Assembly: GCA_015680685.1 (NCBI GenBank)
Contig: MNCI01015741.1
Span: forward strand, 1 to 20,581
DNA: 20,581 bases
Reading direction: 5' to 3'
Source of the DNA: Gnetum montanum
Taxonomy: Eukaryota; Streptophyta; Gnetopsida; Gnetales; Gnetaceae
Shown here: positions 10,218-19,826 of the stretch, in pieces
Numbering within the stretch: the first letter of the stretch is position 1
Layout of the letters: the number at the start of each line of letters is the position of its first letter
Notes under the pieces: generated by a model
Told to the model about the DNA's origin: nothing
Database searches by the model: none
What the model saw: only the letters and a program-made list of their open reading frames with translations
Translations under genes and position numbers: made by a program

Positions 10218-10235
10218 TAGCGCTATTTTTGTGGA
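10218..10235 (+). other. Degenerate primer-binding site, element A
   Basis: One base after the LTR end. It matches the plant tRNA-Asp-type primer site (TGGCGCCGTTGCCGGGGA, from memory of the family) at about 11 of 18 positions, and sits at the same distance from the gag ATG (142 bp) as in element B. Confidence 0.55.
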
Positions 10236-10359
10236 CTTTAGTTAACTACGCATGCTAGCTAGGAGTTAGTGAATCACTAACAATCATTGTAATGATATTA
10301 ACAATTTATCTTTTTGAAAATATTAGTATTTTAGGTCACACACATTATTAATTGAAAGC

Positions 10360-11928
10360 ATGTCTCCTTTACATAGCACCAATAATGCATCGTATGATGA
10401 AAACATTTATTAGAGAACTAATAGGATTTATACTGAAGAGAATTGGGGTGAACAACCTCAACTAGGGATTTCATATGCTCATTTCCATTCTTACTACACT
10501 CAAGGACTACATTCACCTAAGGCAAATAATTCTAGAAGAAATGGAGGGCTTTAAGGCCTAAGACCTCCTGTAAACCTAGGAAAGATAGATCAATGGACCA
10601 TGGGGGAAGATTTAGGAGCCATGGTGATCCTCCCAGTTCTCCATCTTCTTCTTCCTCTTTAACATTTAGTTTTGAAAAAGATGAATATAGGTATAAAAGA
10701 AGAGGTCAAGATGAGGATAGAAGTAGAAAAAAATGAGATCATCTACGTGAACATGCGTGAAAGCATCACTATTAAAAAAATAGAAATGGAAAACATCACC
10801 ACGAAAATTTTGATGATGATGAACCCTTATTGGCTACTAGGAGCTTGACATATATAAAGGAGGTAGTTATAATACCCCATAGGCATCAAAGTGAAAGTTG
10901 CATAAAAAACATTTCAATGAACAACATTCCAAAATTTAAGGGAGACTATAATTTTGATGCTCAACATCATTTATAGGCCTTTCATGATGTTTGCACCTTG
11001 CAAAATATCAAAAGTAAGTGGGAAAAGGTTAAGCTCTTCCCTAGGACACTCATAGAAGAAGTGGCAAGTTGATATAGATCGTTGGATCTAGACTAGATTC
11101 TATCCATCAATGGTTCATAATGCTTGAGCTTTTCAACAAAAAATACCAAACCTATAAGAGAGTATTTGATCTAAGAAAAAAAATCCAAGGGTGGAAGCAA
11201 AAAAGTCATGAATCCTTGGATGTGGCCTTGGATAGATACTATTCTCTACTATATAGATGCCCAGGCCATATCAAAAAGAGCAACTTTTCCACATCATAGA
11301 TGGGCTTCGTAATCAAACAAGGACAACCCTTGGGATTTATGCCCAAGGTTGGTTATACGAACTAAAATCCCATCAAATGTAAAGGCTAATTGAGTGGGTG
11401 GCAAAAGAAAAGGGAGAGTTATGCCAAAGGGAGAGTGTTGAGGAATATAACTAGGACCCAACTCTTCAAGCAAGAGAAGTCCATATGTATAATAAGGAAT
11501 AAGAGGAAGCTCTTGATGTATTGATTTCACAACAGACCTTGCCAATACAAATAGCCATCACCAAGCTTGAAGCAAGCCTTAATAAGATGTGGGAGTCAAT
11601 CAATGAAAAGGTTACAACCTACTTGGAAATCATAGGAGAGAATGTAGTGCAAGAAGAATTGAGTGATAAAAAAAAAGGAGGAAAAAGAACAATGAAATGA
11701 TAGTAACACCTATAAGAAAAAATAGAAAATGGCTCTAGTAGAGGAGGTTACAGACTCAAGTGTAGAAGAAGATGATCGATGTGACATTTTCCAATATGAA
11801 CATCCATAGGGCTATTGCCAATTTATGTTGCATCTACAAGAGTTTGAAGTGTTTTCTTTGAACCCCAGGTTTGTGGAAAAGAAAAAGCCTAGGAGAATGT
11901 CCTATCCATAAGACAATTATAGATAATA
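10360..11928 (+). pseudogene. Broken gag gene of gypsy element A
   Basis: Gag forms the particle that packages retroelement RNA. ATG 10360 begins MSPLHSTNN, parallel to MSSSHKSNS of element B. An Arg/Lys/His-rich segment follows (about 10670-10830), then the core gag domain: FKGDYNFDAQHHL, a TAG stop at 10974-10976, AFHDVCTLQNI and KVKLFPRTL (to about 11050). Later parts (DGLRNQTRTTLGIYAQ near 11300; VAKEKGELCQRESVEEYN near 11400) match B closely. The zinc knuckle at 11780-11818 has lost its second Cys (Phe at 11789-11791). Several stops and at least two frameshifts are present. Similarity ends at the LTR of B, so protease and the rest are cut off. Confidence 0.8.
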
Positions 11929-11950
11929 TGATGAGATACAATTTGCATGA

Positions 11951-12030
11951 GCCGCAATATTGCGTGCGCGATATTGCGGCCGTCATGTTATCGCGTCGTC
12001 CACTACGATGTCGCATACGCAATATCGCAG
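11951..12030. repeat. GC-rich palindrome cluster in the LTR of element B
   Basis: GCCGCAATAT (11951-11960) is exactly inverted at 11971-11980. With TGCG/CGCG added, the stem is 14 bp with one wobble and a 2-nt centre. A third arm, CGCAATATCGC (12018-12028), is the exact reverse complement of 11968-11978. The cluster is rich in CpG, unlike surrounding DNA. Confidence 0.88.
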
Positions 12031-12043
12031 TCCACCATCATAT

Positions 12044-12055
12044 CTATAAATAAGA
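12044..12055 (+). promoter_or_regulatory. Putative TATA box of the LTR of element B
   Basis: CTATAAATAAGAGG in a C/G-flanked context, with GGCGGCACTCCCC just downstream. This is a typical LTR core promoter layout. It is inferred from sequence only. Confidence 0.55.
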
Positions 12056-12310
12056 GGCGGCACTCCCCTTATTTCCCATCCTGAGTTACAAGTAGGGAAA
12101 CTCTGGTAGTTTGATCACTCCATAAATAGAATATTTTCCATGTGCCCATATTAGGAGTCCCAAAGTGAATGGATCTTTATTCGAGCAACATTGTACCTGA
12201 ACACAAGTTGTGTAGGGCAATAAAGACGAGCTTTCTAGATAAAACTTGCAGTGCATGGAATAGGATTTATTTATTTTTTTCTCTTTCACCCTTAAACTCC
12301 TAGAATGTGT

Positions 12311-12520
12311 TATGAGTACGACTTCATTACGAGCATCTAGGGATGTGTACGGTTAGTCAAGGAATCGGCTGCTCATCGCATGCGGTATGAGTATGACTTG
12401 ATTACGAGAATCTTGTGTGACTACTTGGTAACGTAGTGGCGTATCCAGAATCTACGCTTGGTAATCCCAGTGGTAGTTCTAGATGTGTACGGTTAGTCAA
12501 GGAATCAGCTGCTCATCGCA
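12311..12520 (+). repeat. Interleaved direct repeats within the LTR
   Basis: A 39-bp unit (GATGTGTACGGTTAGTCAAG...) occurs at 12342-12380 and 12482-12520 with one mismatch. A 28-bp unit (TATGAGTACGACTTCATTAC...) occurs at 12311-12338 and 12386-12413. Short copies of CTTGGTAA-CCAGTGG occur at 12424 and 12456, and also in the LTR of A (9836-9873). Confidence 0.88.
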
Positions 12521-12966
12521 CTTAGGCTAGATAGCTTCCTCAACCCTTTCCTCCTAGTTAGCTGCCTCAGTACGACCACTTCGAGCATGTGCGTTACGCA
12601 TGGCGATCCCAGTAACGATTAGCATTTGGTAGCCACGGTTGCATCGGTTCAAGGTGTGTACAGTAAGTGGGAACGGATGTTGATGCTAAGTAATTTATAC
12701 TTAGTCATTAGTTAGAGTTAGTTATTTTCTTGAACCCTTCACCTTGATAGCATAGGAGAAAAACATAAAAGATATAAAAATCATATACCTCGAACTTACT
12801 TAACCATACACCGTGACAACTACAACTAAGTTTGGGAAGACAATGAATAATTAACCTCAAGTGTTCCATGGGGTGTGTAGGCACTTAGTCTATGGAGTTT
12901 GACCGGATTGCACGTGCTATGCTCGTTTCGTATGGTTCAGTGTATGGGTACCTCGCCACTCATCAT

Positions 12967-12984
12967 TGGGGCTGTTGTCGGGGA
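12967..12984 (+). other. Primer-binding site, tRNA-Asp type, element B
   Basis: TGGGGCTGTTGTCGGGGA lies one base after the LTR. It matches the Athila/Tat-type site TGGCGCCGTTGCCGGGGA (recalled) at 15 of 18 positions. This fixes the LTR end and the direction of the element. The untranslated leader runs from here to ATG 13110. Confidence 0.75.
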
Positions 12985-13109
12985 CTAAGTATTTGTGCAC
13001 TAAATAGAACATAAAGGATATCACTCACATCGTTGGGAGCCTAAACAAACCTTTAGGTTAATTAATTAAACAAGAATTTATATAACGGTGAAATAGCACA
13101 CCGATAACA

Positions 13110-16100
13110 ATGTCTTCTTCTCATAAGAGCAATTCACCACCTAAGGACCATACATGAGATAGTCGGCAACATAAAATACATAACCAAAATCAGCAAGTGC
13201 CTCAACAATATAAGTTGACATATACTCATCCCGATGAGTATATCCCAAACTTTAATTTTATTCTCCATCAAGATGAATAGATACGCTGGAGAGATTTGCA
13301 AGGTAACATCGTGTTACCACTAGATTGGGCAGTCCCTAACATGCTTTTCCGTGCTTTGGCACAAGTTGGCATGACAGAATTCTATGCAGAATATGTTGCA
13401 AAAGACTTTGATTCAAGGGATTACTATCCCACAGAAGCACATCGTATTCGAGACTCAAGGCAGGAGAGCCAACATACACAGTTGAAGGGCAAAGGTCTGC
13501 ATGTCCTTAGCGAAATAGAAGATGAGAAATCCCTTATAACAGGTTCTTTAGCAAATGATGTTCCCCCTCCTAATGATGATGAGGAGGCTGGGTATCAGAA
13601 CCTATGATCAACGATACATAACCATGGTTCTGATGCCCATGAACACCAACTATTCACAGAGGGAACAACCACTCATGCTAAGGATGGGCACTTAGATCGT
13701 CATCGCGATCGGAGCCGTAGCAGTCGAAGAGAAGGCAAGAAACATCATCATCATGATGGTTCCCCTTCTTCTTCCCCTTCTTCACATCACTCATCCACTC
13801 CTTCCACATCTGGGTGCAACCAGCATGAGCATAATGGAGAGGATAAAAGTAAGAAAAATGAAAGACCTTGACAAAAGAGTCAAGAGAGAAGACAAGGGCA
13901 TGAACATAGGAAGAGTAGGGAACAACGAAGACATCACAAGCGTCATGAAAGAGATGATCATGATGAGCCCCTACACGCAACCCGAAGTATGCTTGACATA
14001 ACGAAGGCAGTTAGGATTCCCACAAGGCATTTAAAAGATAGTCAGACCAAATGTTTAGACATGAACCATATCCCACTATTTGAAGGGGGATACAATGCAG
14101 ATCTGCAAAATCATTTATAGGCATTCCACAATGCATGTGCCTTGCAGAATATAGAAAATGAGTGGAAAAAACTTAAGTTTTCTCCAAGGACACTCATCAA
14201 GGAAGCAGATAATTGGTACTAGTCCTTAGAACTAGAAACCATCAGGAGGTGGAGTACAATGCTAAAACTCTACAACGATAAGTATTAAACATACTCCTGA
14301 GTGTCTAATTTGTGTAAGCAGATCCAAGGCTGGAAGCAAGGTACACATGAACCCTTGGATGCTGCCATGGCCTACTACTACACACTGTTACATCGTTGCC
14401 TGAGCCATGGATACGCTCAGTAGGATCAACTTCACCACATCATGGATGGGCTAAGGCATGAAACTAGATGAACCCTTGGGACTTATGCCCAATGGAGACT
14501 CTCATAACTTAGAGCCCATGAAGTTCATAGCTTGTTGGAACAAGTAGCAAAAGAAGAAGGTGAGCTACAAAAAATGGAAAGTGTGAAAGAATACAACTAT
14601 GATCCCTCTCTTCGGAAGAAGGGAGTGAAATTTTATGATGAAGAGAATGAATACCAATCGAAGAGTTGGTGAACAGGAAAACCTTGCCAATCCAAAAGCT
14701 AACAACAGAAATAGCGACTAAGGTAGATGATGTATGGAGTCCCTTAGACTATAAAATTGAAACTATCTTAAAAATTGTAGAAGAGTCTAAGGTTGAACAA
14801 ACTAGTAACAAAGGAAAGATAAAGTGGAGAGATTTAGGCCCTGCACATAACAAGGGTAAGGGAAAAATCACTAAATCTGATGTCGTTGTGGATTCAGACA
14901 CAGACGATAACGGTGGATGTGAGATCTGCCACTATGACCATCCTAAGGGATGTTGCCCCATCATCTCACATCTACAGGAGTCTGGGGTGTATGCGCTTAA
15001 CCCAAGACTCAACAAACAGCAAACACCCCGTAGGTTACCTTATCCCCAAGGTAACCCAAGGCAGTTCCACCAATCATTAACATATTATCCAAGTGGAACT
15101 CCACCACAACCCATTGGATAGCATCAGCAGTGGCAATACCCATAGTCATGGGGGATGCCATCGTCGAAACATCAGTACCCTTATCGGCAGCCTAACCCTT
15201 ATGGATATTATGTGCAGCAACCGATTTCTCCAAGTCACTCTATGAGTCACACAACTCTCCACCATTACTACCAAGTTTAGGAGTACTTTAGAAGGACTCC
15301 TTCTCCCTTGGGAGACACTCCATACCCACACCATCCTCTAAATCCATCCACACCTCTTCCACAAGTAGTTCTCATAACACCTCCTACTCCAACAATGCAA
15401 GGGGAACTTCCTCCTCAACCATAGCAATGTCACACTGCGAGAGCTGTAAATATTTAACCTGCTACTAGTTCTGAAAAATGTAAAAAGAAAAGACCTTTCT
15501 TTAGAACCAAAAGCCCAGACAAACTCTTGCAAAAACAAGTGGTTGAGCCCATGTACACTCCTCCACCATCTGACACTTCGGAGCACCCTTCCGTCCAAAA
15601 ACAGAGCTTAACGCATACATTTATGTTAATGCATACTGTAAATGACTGGATTAAGGTAGGCCACCTTTGCAGGAAACTAACTGATCTTAGAAGTCCCTTA
15701 ATCTAACTTCAAGTCACTGAAAATGAACCACATAGGGCTCTTCTTGACTCAGGTTTTAGAGTCAACTTAATTTCACAAGAGATTTATCATGCCTAGAACC
15801 TGCCCCAACTTAAGAAGAGCAACATTCAACTAGAGCTAGTAGACCAGTCCATTACCATTCCCTTGGGATTGGTGGAGGATGTTATTACCACTGTGTGTGG
15901 TTGGTCTTACCCAGCTGATTTCCTGGTGATTGAAGTCAACAACAACAAAGGGGACTTCCCAATTATAATGGGAAGGGCATGGATGAGTACAGTAGACACA
16001 TGCCTTAGGATCTATGATCTTTCCTTGGAAATATCTAAGATAAATATTTGTGGAAAGATCGAGAAGAGGAAAGTTCCATGCATCACATACAGTGATTCAT

Positions 16101-16156
16101 TGAATGATGACATGGAGGAAATGCCTCCATGTAGCAGCTGTGCCTTGAAACTTTGA
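13110..16156 (+). pseudogene. Broken gag-protease gene of gypsy element B
   Basis: Starts MSSSHKSNS at 13110. It then has a fairly intact part (13296-13607, MLFRALAQVGMTEFYAEYV), a Ser/Arg/His-rich segment (about 13680-13980), the gag core (about 14080-14560: FEGGYNADLQNHL, CALQNIENEWKKLKFSPRTL, LLHRCLSHGYAQ, DGLRHETR), a zinc knuckle C-x2-C-x3-H-x4-C (14918-14956), a Pro/Gln/Tyr-rich linker (15000-15450) and an aspartic protease with LLDSG (Asp 15746-15748) and IIMGRAW (about 15964). The residue after DSG is Phe where Ala is usual. The knuckle spacing and gag core suggest the Athila/Tat branch. Stops include TGA 13155 and TAG 14118; a frameshift lies near 14652. It ends at TGA 16154-16156 with no reverse transcriptase after it. 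Confidence 0.85.
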
Positions 16157-16399
16157 AGCAAAGATGCCTGTATGTAGCAACCACACAACCAGTAATAGAC
16201 ATCCCGTGGTTGACAGCTACCCAAAGGAGCAACCAACTATGCATGAAACGAACTAAGAAAACTCATGCTAACAATGAAGGCATAGACACATTGAAATATG
16301 AGCATTGCCAACTTCCACCCCTCAACCTAAGAACATCAATTGTGAGAAGTTGGGCACTTCTACGAAATTCAAACAAACACTCATTATTTTGAATCTCTC
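16157..16399 (+). mobile_element. Junction where reverse transcriptase, RNase H and integrase are missing
   Basis: Only about 240 bp separate the protease stop from sequence that, in element C, lies after integrase. The last part (about 16330-16399) has weak similarity to 978-1058 of element C. No reverse transcriptase, RNase H or integrase motif was seen. An internal deletion of roughly the whole pol core is inferred. Confidence 0.6.
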
Positions 16400-16459
16400 C
16401 CTTTCCACTCAGTCATGGGGGATATGGCCACCTATGCTAACCATATGGGACCCTCAATT

Positions 16460-16640
16460 CTTTTATGTTTTTTTTTACATGTTTTTGTTTTACAACATTT
16501 TTGTTTTGCAAGTTTTTGTTTTACACATTTTTGTTTTACATGTTTTTTTTTAAACATTTTTATTTTACAAGTTTTTTTTTACAAATTTCTTTAACTTTTC
16601 TTATTTTTGTTTTACAACATTTTTATACTTTTTCATTTTA
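16460..16640 (+). repeat. T-rich minisatellite, unit about TTTTTGTTTTACA
   Basis: About nine imperfect units of 15-20 bp, such as CATTTTTGTTTTACA. They give spurious Phe-rich open frames. The same place in element C (1108-1280) is T-rich but less regular. Confidence 0.8.
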
Positions 16641-16656
16641 TGTGTGTGTGTGTGTG
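16641..16656. repeat. TG dinucleotide run
   Basis: A short TGTGTG microsatellite at the end of the T-rich array. Confidence 0.9.
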
Positions 16657-17828
16657 ATCCACCCTGTAAGTTTGTCATTCAATAAGTGTTCGGAATGATG
16701 GTATGAACTATTTTCATATTGATTGCTAATGTTTGGTCTTTACCTTTAAGTCATAATATTGATACTAAGGTATGTTTCTTTTGATATGGCAGGAAATGAG
16801 TTCACTCCATCCATTCATCCACCAAGTTCTATGGTCTCTCTTGGCTTGGAAATGTATAGCCCCCTTCTAATAAGAACTTAAATGAATCGGTGACTGGGAA
16901 TTTCTCAAACTAAGGAAGGACTCAAGGATTCAGACGAGTGTGACTTCAAAGGAACTTGATGCTTTTGTGTTGGCCGTTCTCTTGGGTGCTTGGATGTTTT
17001 CCTTTTGAGTTTTCTTACCATTCCAATGTTACCCAATTATCGGAAGCTGAGACAATAAAAATAAGAAGTCTTTGCATGGTGTGGTTCTCACGCATAAAGA
17101 CAAAAAACACAAAAAAAAATAAACAACTAAGTGAGAATTCAAAGCACACCCCTTAGACGAAATAAACTTGGGCTACAAGCACTGGTTATGGAACCAAAAG
17201 TGTTCCCTCTAACTAAGGCCCTTCTTGCTTCCCATTCTCCCCTTTGGTTTGTCGGAATGATGGTGACTCATGGGGAAGGCATTCTTGTTACCCAAGTGGA
17301 TGGTTAGGCCAAATGCATTGATGTGAAGTTACTGGAAGTGGTTGGTTTGAGGCTGAAGTTGGAATGAGATTTTCCAAGTCACATTAATCATGAAATCCAC
17401 AAGGGGCTGGATACCACCTTGTTCTTGGGATTCCATTCCATTTTCTCTCTATCCTTCTCTCCATTATTCACCTCATTGCCGATTGTATCAATAGTGTATA
17501 TATTTTGGTTGATGCATTATTTTCTTTTTCGTAAATTCTTTCGGTTAAGTCTTTAACTCTTGTTCCAAATAACATTTCCAGAGCCTACAAACTCTTTGAA
17601 TGTGGGTTTGTCAGGGCATTAAGGGCATGAGCCTGCTTTGGGGAGGACCCACTGACATTCCTATTTGGATCATTAGTTAAGTGCTTTTCCTTAACATTTT
17701 GCAATTAATTTTATTTTTTTCATTTCCATCTTGACATCCATTTCATCAATGCTATAATTATCCCTTTTTCTCTATCTTTGTTACTCCTTTCCTTTCTCCA
17801 TTCTAATGCTACCAGAGGTTCATGATTA

Positions 17829-17843
17829 GTCATGGGGGTATAG
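17829..17843 (+). other. Polypurine-tract-like G-run of element B
   Basis: GTCATGGGGGTATAG aligns with 2564-2582 of element C and resembles GTGGGGGTATGATGAG at 6151. An LTR should follow, but the next sequence (GGCCCCATTTTTTCG) matches neither LTR seen in this window, so the 3' LTR is lost or replaced. Confidence 0.5.
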
Positions 17844-17844
17844 G

Positions 17845-18438
17845 GCCCCATTTTTTCGATTTTCTCCTAGCCTCGAATTTTTTTGATTTTCTTCCTAACC
17901 CCTACACCTTCGGTAGTCATCATCAATATATCTCCCGATCCAGATTAGCCATACCACAACCTAGCCAATGGACTTTCACCGCAGCAAGGTATTAATTACA
18001 TGATGATTCATTTCCCCTTGCTAATATAAGATTGTATTGTGTGTGCAGATGGTGATCATACAACAACGGATTGGATCTGGAGCAAACACATGAAATGGAG
18101 TAGAGTTGGAAGCTGCTATGCAAGGAGCAAGATCGATGGTGCGCTTATGGATGGACAACGAAAGGCACAATCTTGGCATTGGCAGCAGCAACACTTCTTT
18201 CTCTTTCCCTCTTTCTCTCTCAGCTGCCAACTAAGGCCTGATGTCATTGTAATAAGGTGTTCACCCTGTACCGTCTGAAATCGTCGGTCTCCGACTGGAA
18301 GGAAACAGAAACCGTGAGATCTCCGGACACACACAGAAGACCCTACCTTTGCTTGAGGGCAAGCTGGAATTGATGAAGGCAGAGTACCTTGAGTAGTCCA
18401 CACGCGGATCAGGAAAGCATTTCCCCAAACGTACACTG
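17845..18438. other. Unassigned sequence after element B
   Basis: No homology to the gypsy parts was noticed. GC content is somewhat higher from 18030. A pyrimidine-rich stretch with TGTGTGTGCAG ends at 18049 and would suit a splice acceptor, but the frame after it stops quickly. Overlapping small open frames on both strands here (18039-18278, 18116-18436) have no recognisable feature. Confidence 0.3.
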
Positions 18439-18439
18439 A

Positions 18440-18560
18440 AGTGCTTTACGCTGGGTTATATGTAAACAGTGTAACAGGTGTAAAGCAGAGCATAAACAGC
18501 GTAATTGATGCAAACGAAGCATAAACAGAAATGGCATAAACAGTATACGTGCAGTAATTA
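18440..18560. repeat. Degenerate short repeats around GCATAAACAG
   Basis: CATAAACAG occurs at 18491, 18520 and 18535, with related CGTAATTGATG, TGCAAACGAAG and one GTATAC (18543-18548). Spacing is about 13-15 bp. It appears to be an older or diverged part of the array at 18950-19335. Confidence 0.6.
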
Positions 18561-18949
18561 ATGCAAAAATGTAATAGATTTTAGGAAGAAAATGTAACAA
18601 TTCTATTTGAAAATGAGAGTTACAATGCACCGATCTAACGTAGTTGTGGCTTTGACACAAGGTGGACGAATAGCCTCGGTGGATGCATGGATGACTGTGG
18701 GCTGGTTCAAACCTTAAGCATAGCATAGAGGCTGTATGCTCAGCATACAAGGTTGAAGTCCAGCGTATCAGGCCATCCACTCTGGTTCTTAGTGTCTCTA
18801 TTTTCTCCTGGTTTTCTCAAATTTTGCCCCCTGATCTAATGAAAAATTGGGGTTTTTATACAGGTTTCGACGTTAGACTCAGGTAGGGTGACTCGTGGAA
18901 CATTGATCGGGTGCGAAAGAATAAAATTTACAAGTGTACAACATGTTAT

Positions 18950-19335
18950 ATTTTCTGGGCGTATACATTGTATCTGGCAGGCGTAGACCCTAGGCGTAGC
19001 GTATACACTATGGATGTCAGGCATATACACTGGGTGTATACGCTAATGGATGCTAGGCGTATATGCTGGCCGTATACGCTGATGGTTGCTCTATTCATGT
19101 GAATTGCTACCTTGTACCAAGTCTCGTTCTGCAATGTTGTTTCCATTCCATCTTCGGGGATTGCCTGTCGGGCATATGCATCATTCGTACCTGCTGAGCA
19201 TACATGTGAGGTATGTACGCTGGGCGTCTATGGTAAGTGTATACGCTGTGAATGCAATCTGGGGCGTATACACTAGGCGTACATCAGGCGAATATTGGGC
19301 ATACATGCTGGGCATATACACTGAGAATACATACT
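18950..19335. repeat. Degenerate ~13-bp minisatellite with palindromic GTATAC core
   Basis: The consensus is about TGGGCGTATACACTG. Exact GTATAC starts at 18961, 19001, 19036, 19072, 19239 and 19266; near variants (CATATAC, GTATATG, CATATG, GTACAT) fill the gaps. Steps of 11-14 bp are seen at 19022/19036, 19059/19072 and 19264/19277/19288/19299/19312/19325. A gap without units lies at 19090-19165. Open frames with repeated Val-Tyr-Thr or Arg-Arg-Ile here are by-products of the repeat. Confidence 0.82.
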
Positions 19336-19344
19336 TAGTGTAAA

Positions 19345-19826
19345 CTAAGTATTTTAAGCTTCGAAGTTGCCAGGTTTGATAGCAAATGTTGTCATGGTCG
19401 TCAATGGGTCCCAAGGAACAGCTCATCGTTGAGTTCGACTCTGCTTGAAGTTGTTTGTGGGGTCCTCAAGCTTTAGTCATGCTTGATTCCTTTTAGAAAA
19501 GTACTAGGCTCAACATTGTATGGTATTTCATTGGTCCCTCTTTGTTAACGCTTGGAGGAATTGACCCGAGAAGAGTTGACAAAGAAGTACAAAACACCAC
19601 AAGCGACTCGATAAAGACTTTGTCCTTTGTCATGTGACTAGGCATCATCGCACCATGTTCAGTAGTACATAGGATTGGAGAAGTAAAATTTGTAGCTGGA
19701 TTGAGACGTGGAGATTGTGGGGATTGGGAACTGATCAAGGGATTGTGTTTGGTAAAGGGGATTCTCTGGTTTGTATCACGCTGATCCTTGTCAATAGCCA
19801 TTGTTTAGCAAACTCGGAATCAAGGC
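19345..19826. other. Unassigned region with a 102-codon minus-strand open frame
   Basis: The minus-strand frame 19801-19493 begins MAIDKDQRD and is Ser/Pro-rich, with no motif I recognise. It faces away from the plus-strand frame at 19827, about 25 bp off. No splice sites or promoter stand out. It is as likely to be chance as a gene. Confidence 0.25.

Larger units (their letters stand above)
11929..12965 (+). mobile_element. 5' LTR of gypsy element B
   Basis: The start is placed at TGATGAG (11929), which matches the LTR start at 6160, and the end at CA (12965), one base before the primer site. This gives about 1037 bp. It contains a palindrome cluster (11951-12030), a TATA box (12044) and internal duplications (12311-12520). 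The last third aligns with the LTR of element A. No second copy was found downstream of 17840. The 5' boundary is uncertain by about 25 bp, since gag of A may extend slightly further. Confidence 0.7.
16400..17828 (+). mobile_element. 3' noncoding region of element B (second copy)
   Basis: Homologous to 1060-2570. Shared landmarks in order are the G-run with CTATGCTAACCATA (16416-16445), GAGTTCACTCCATCCA (16798), TCTTTGCATGGTGTGG (17070), CACACCCCTTAGAC (17145), CTCTAACTAAGGCCCTTCTT (17207) and GGGGAGGACCCACT (17640). No conserved reading frame was found. A T-rich minisatellite (16460-16640) and a TG run lie inside. Confidence 0.75.

Noticed and set aside
11294-11545. Minus-strand 83-codon open frame
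   Set aside because: Antisense to the well-supported gag of element A.
13678-14001. Open frames on both strands in the His/Arg-rich segment
   Set aside because: Shadows of the gag frame, produced by low-complexity codons.
15146-15598. Two minus-strand open frames
   Set aside because: Antisense to the Pro/Gln-rich gag-protease linker; no motif.
16305-16698. Overlapping Phe-rich frames suggesting membrane proteins
   Set aside because: Caused by the TTTTTGTTTTACA minisatellite.
18409-18780. 123-codon minus-strand frame as a gene
   Set aside because: Overlaps the short repeats at 18440-18560; Cys/His/Leu-rich with no known pattern and no start or splice context.
18950-19335. CRISPR-like array
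   Set aside because: Units are degenerate, ~13 bp, without unique spacers, in plant DNA.
18836-19426. Several open frames on both strands over the GTATAC array
   Set aside because: A repeat unit without stops in most frames gives open frames everywhere.
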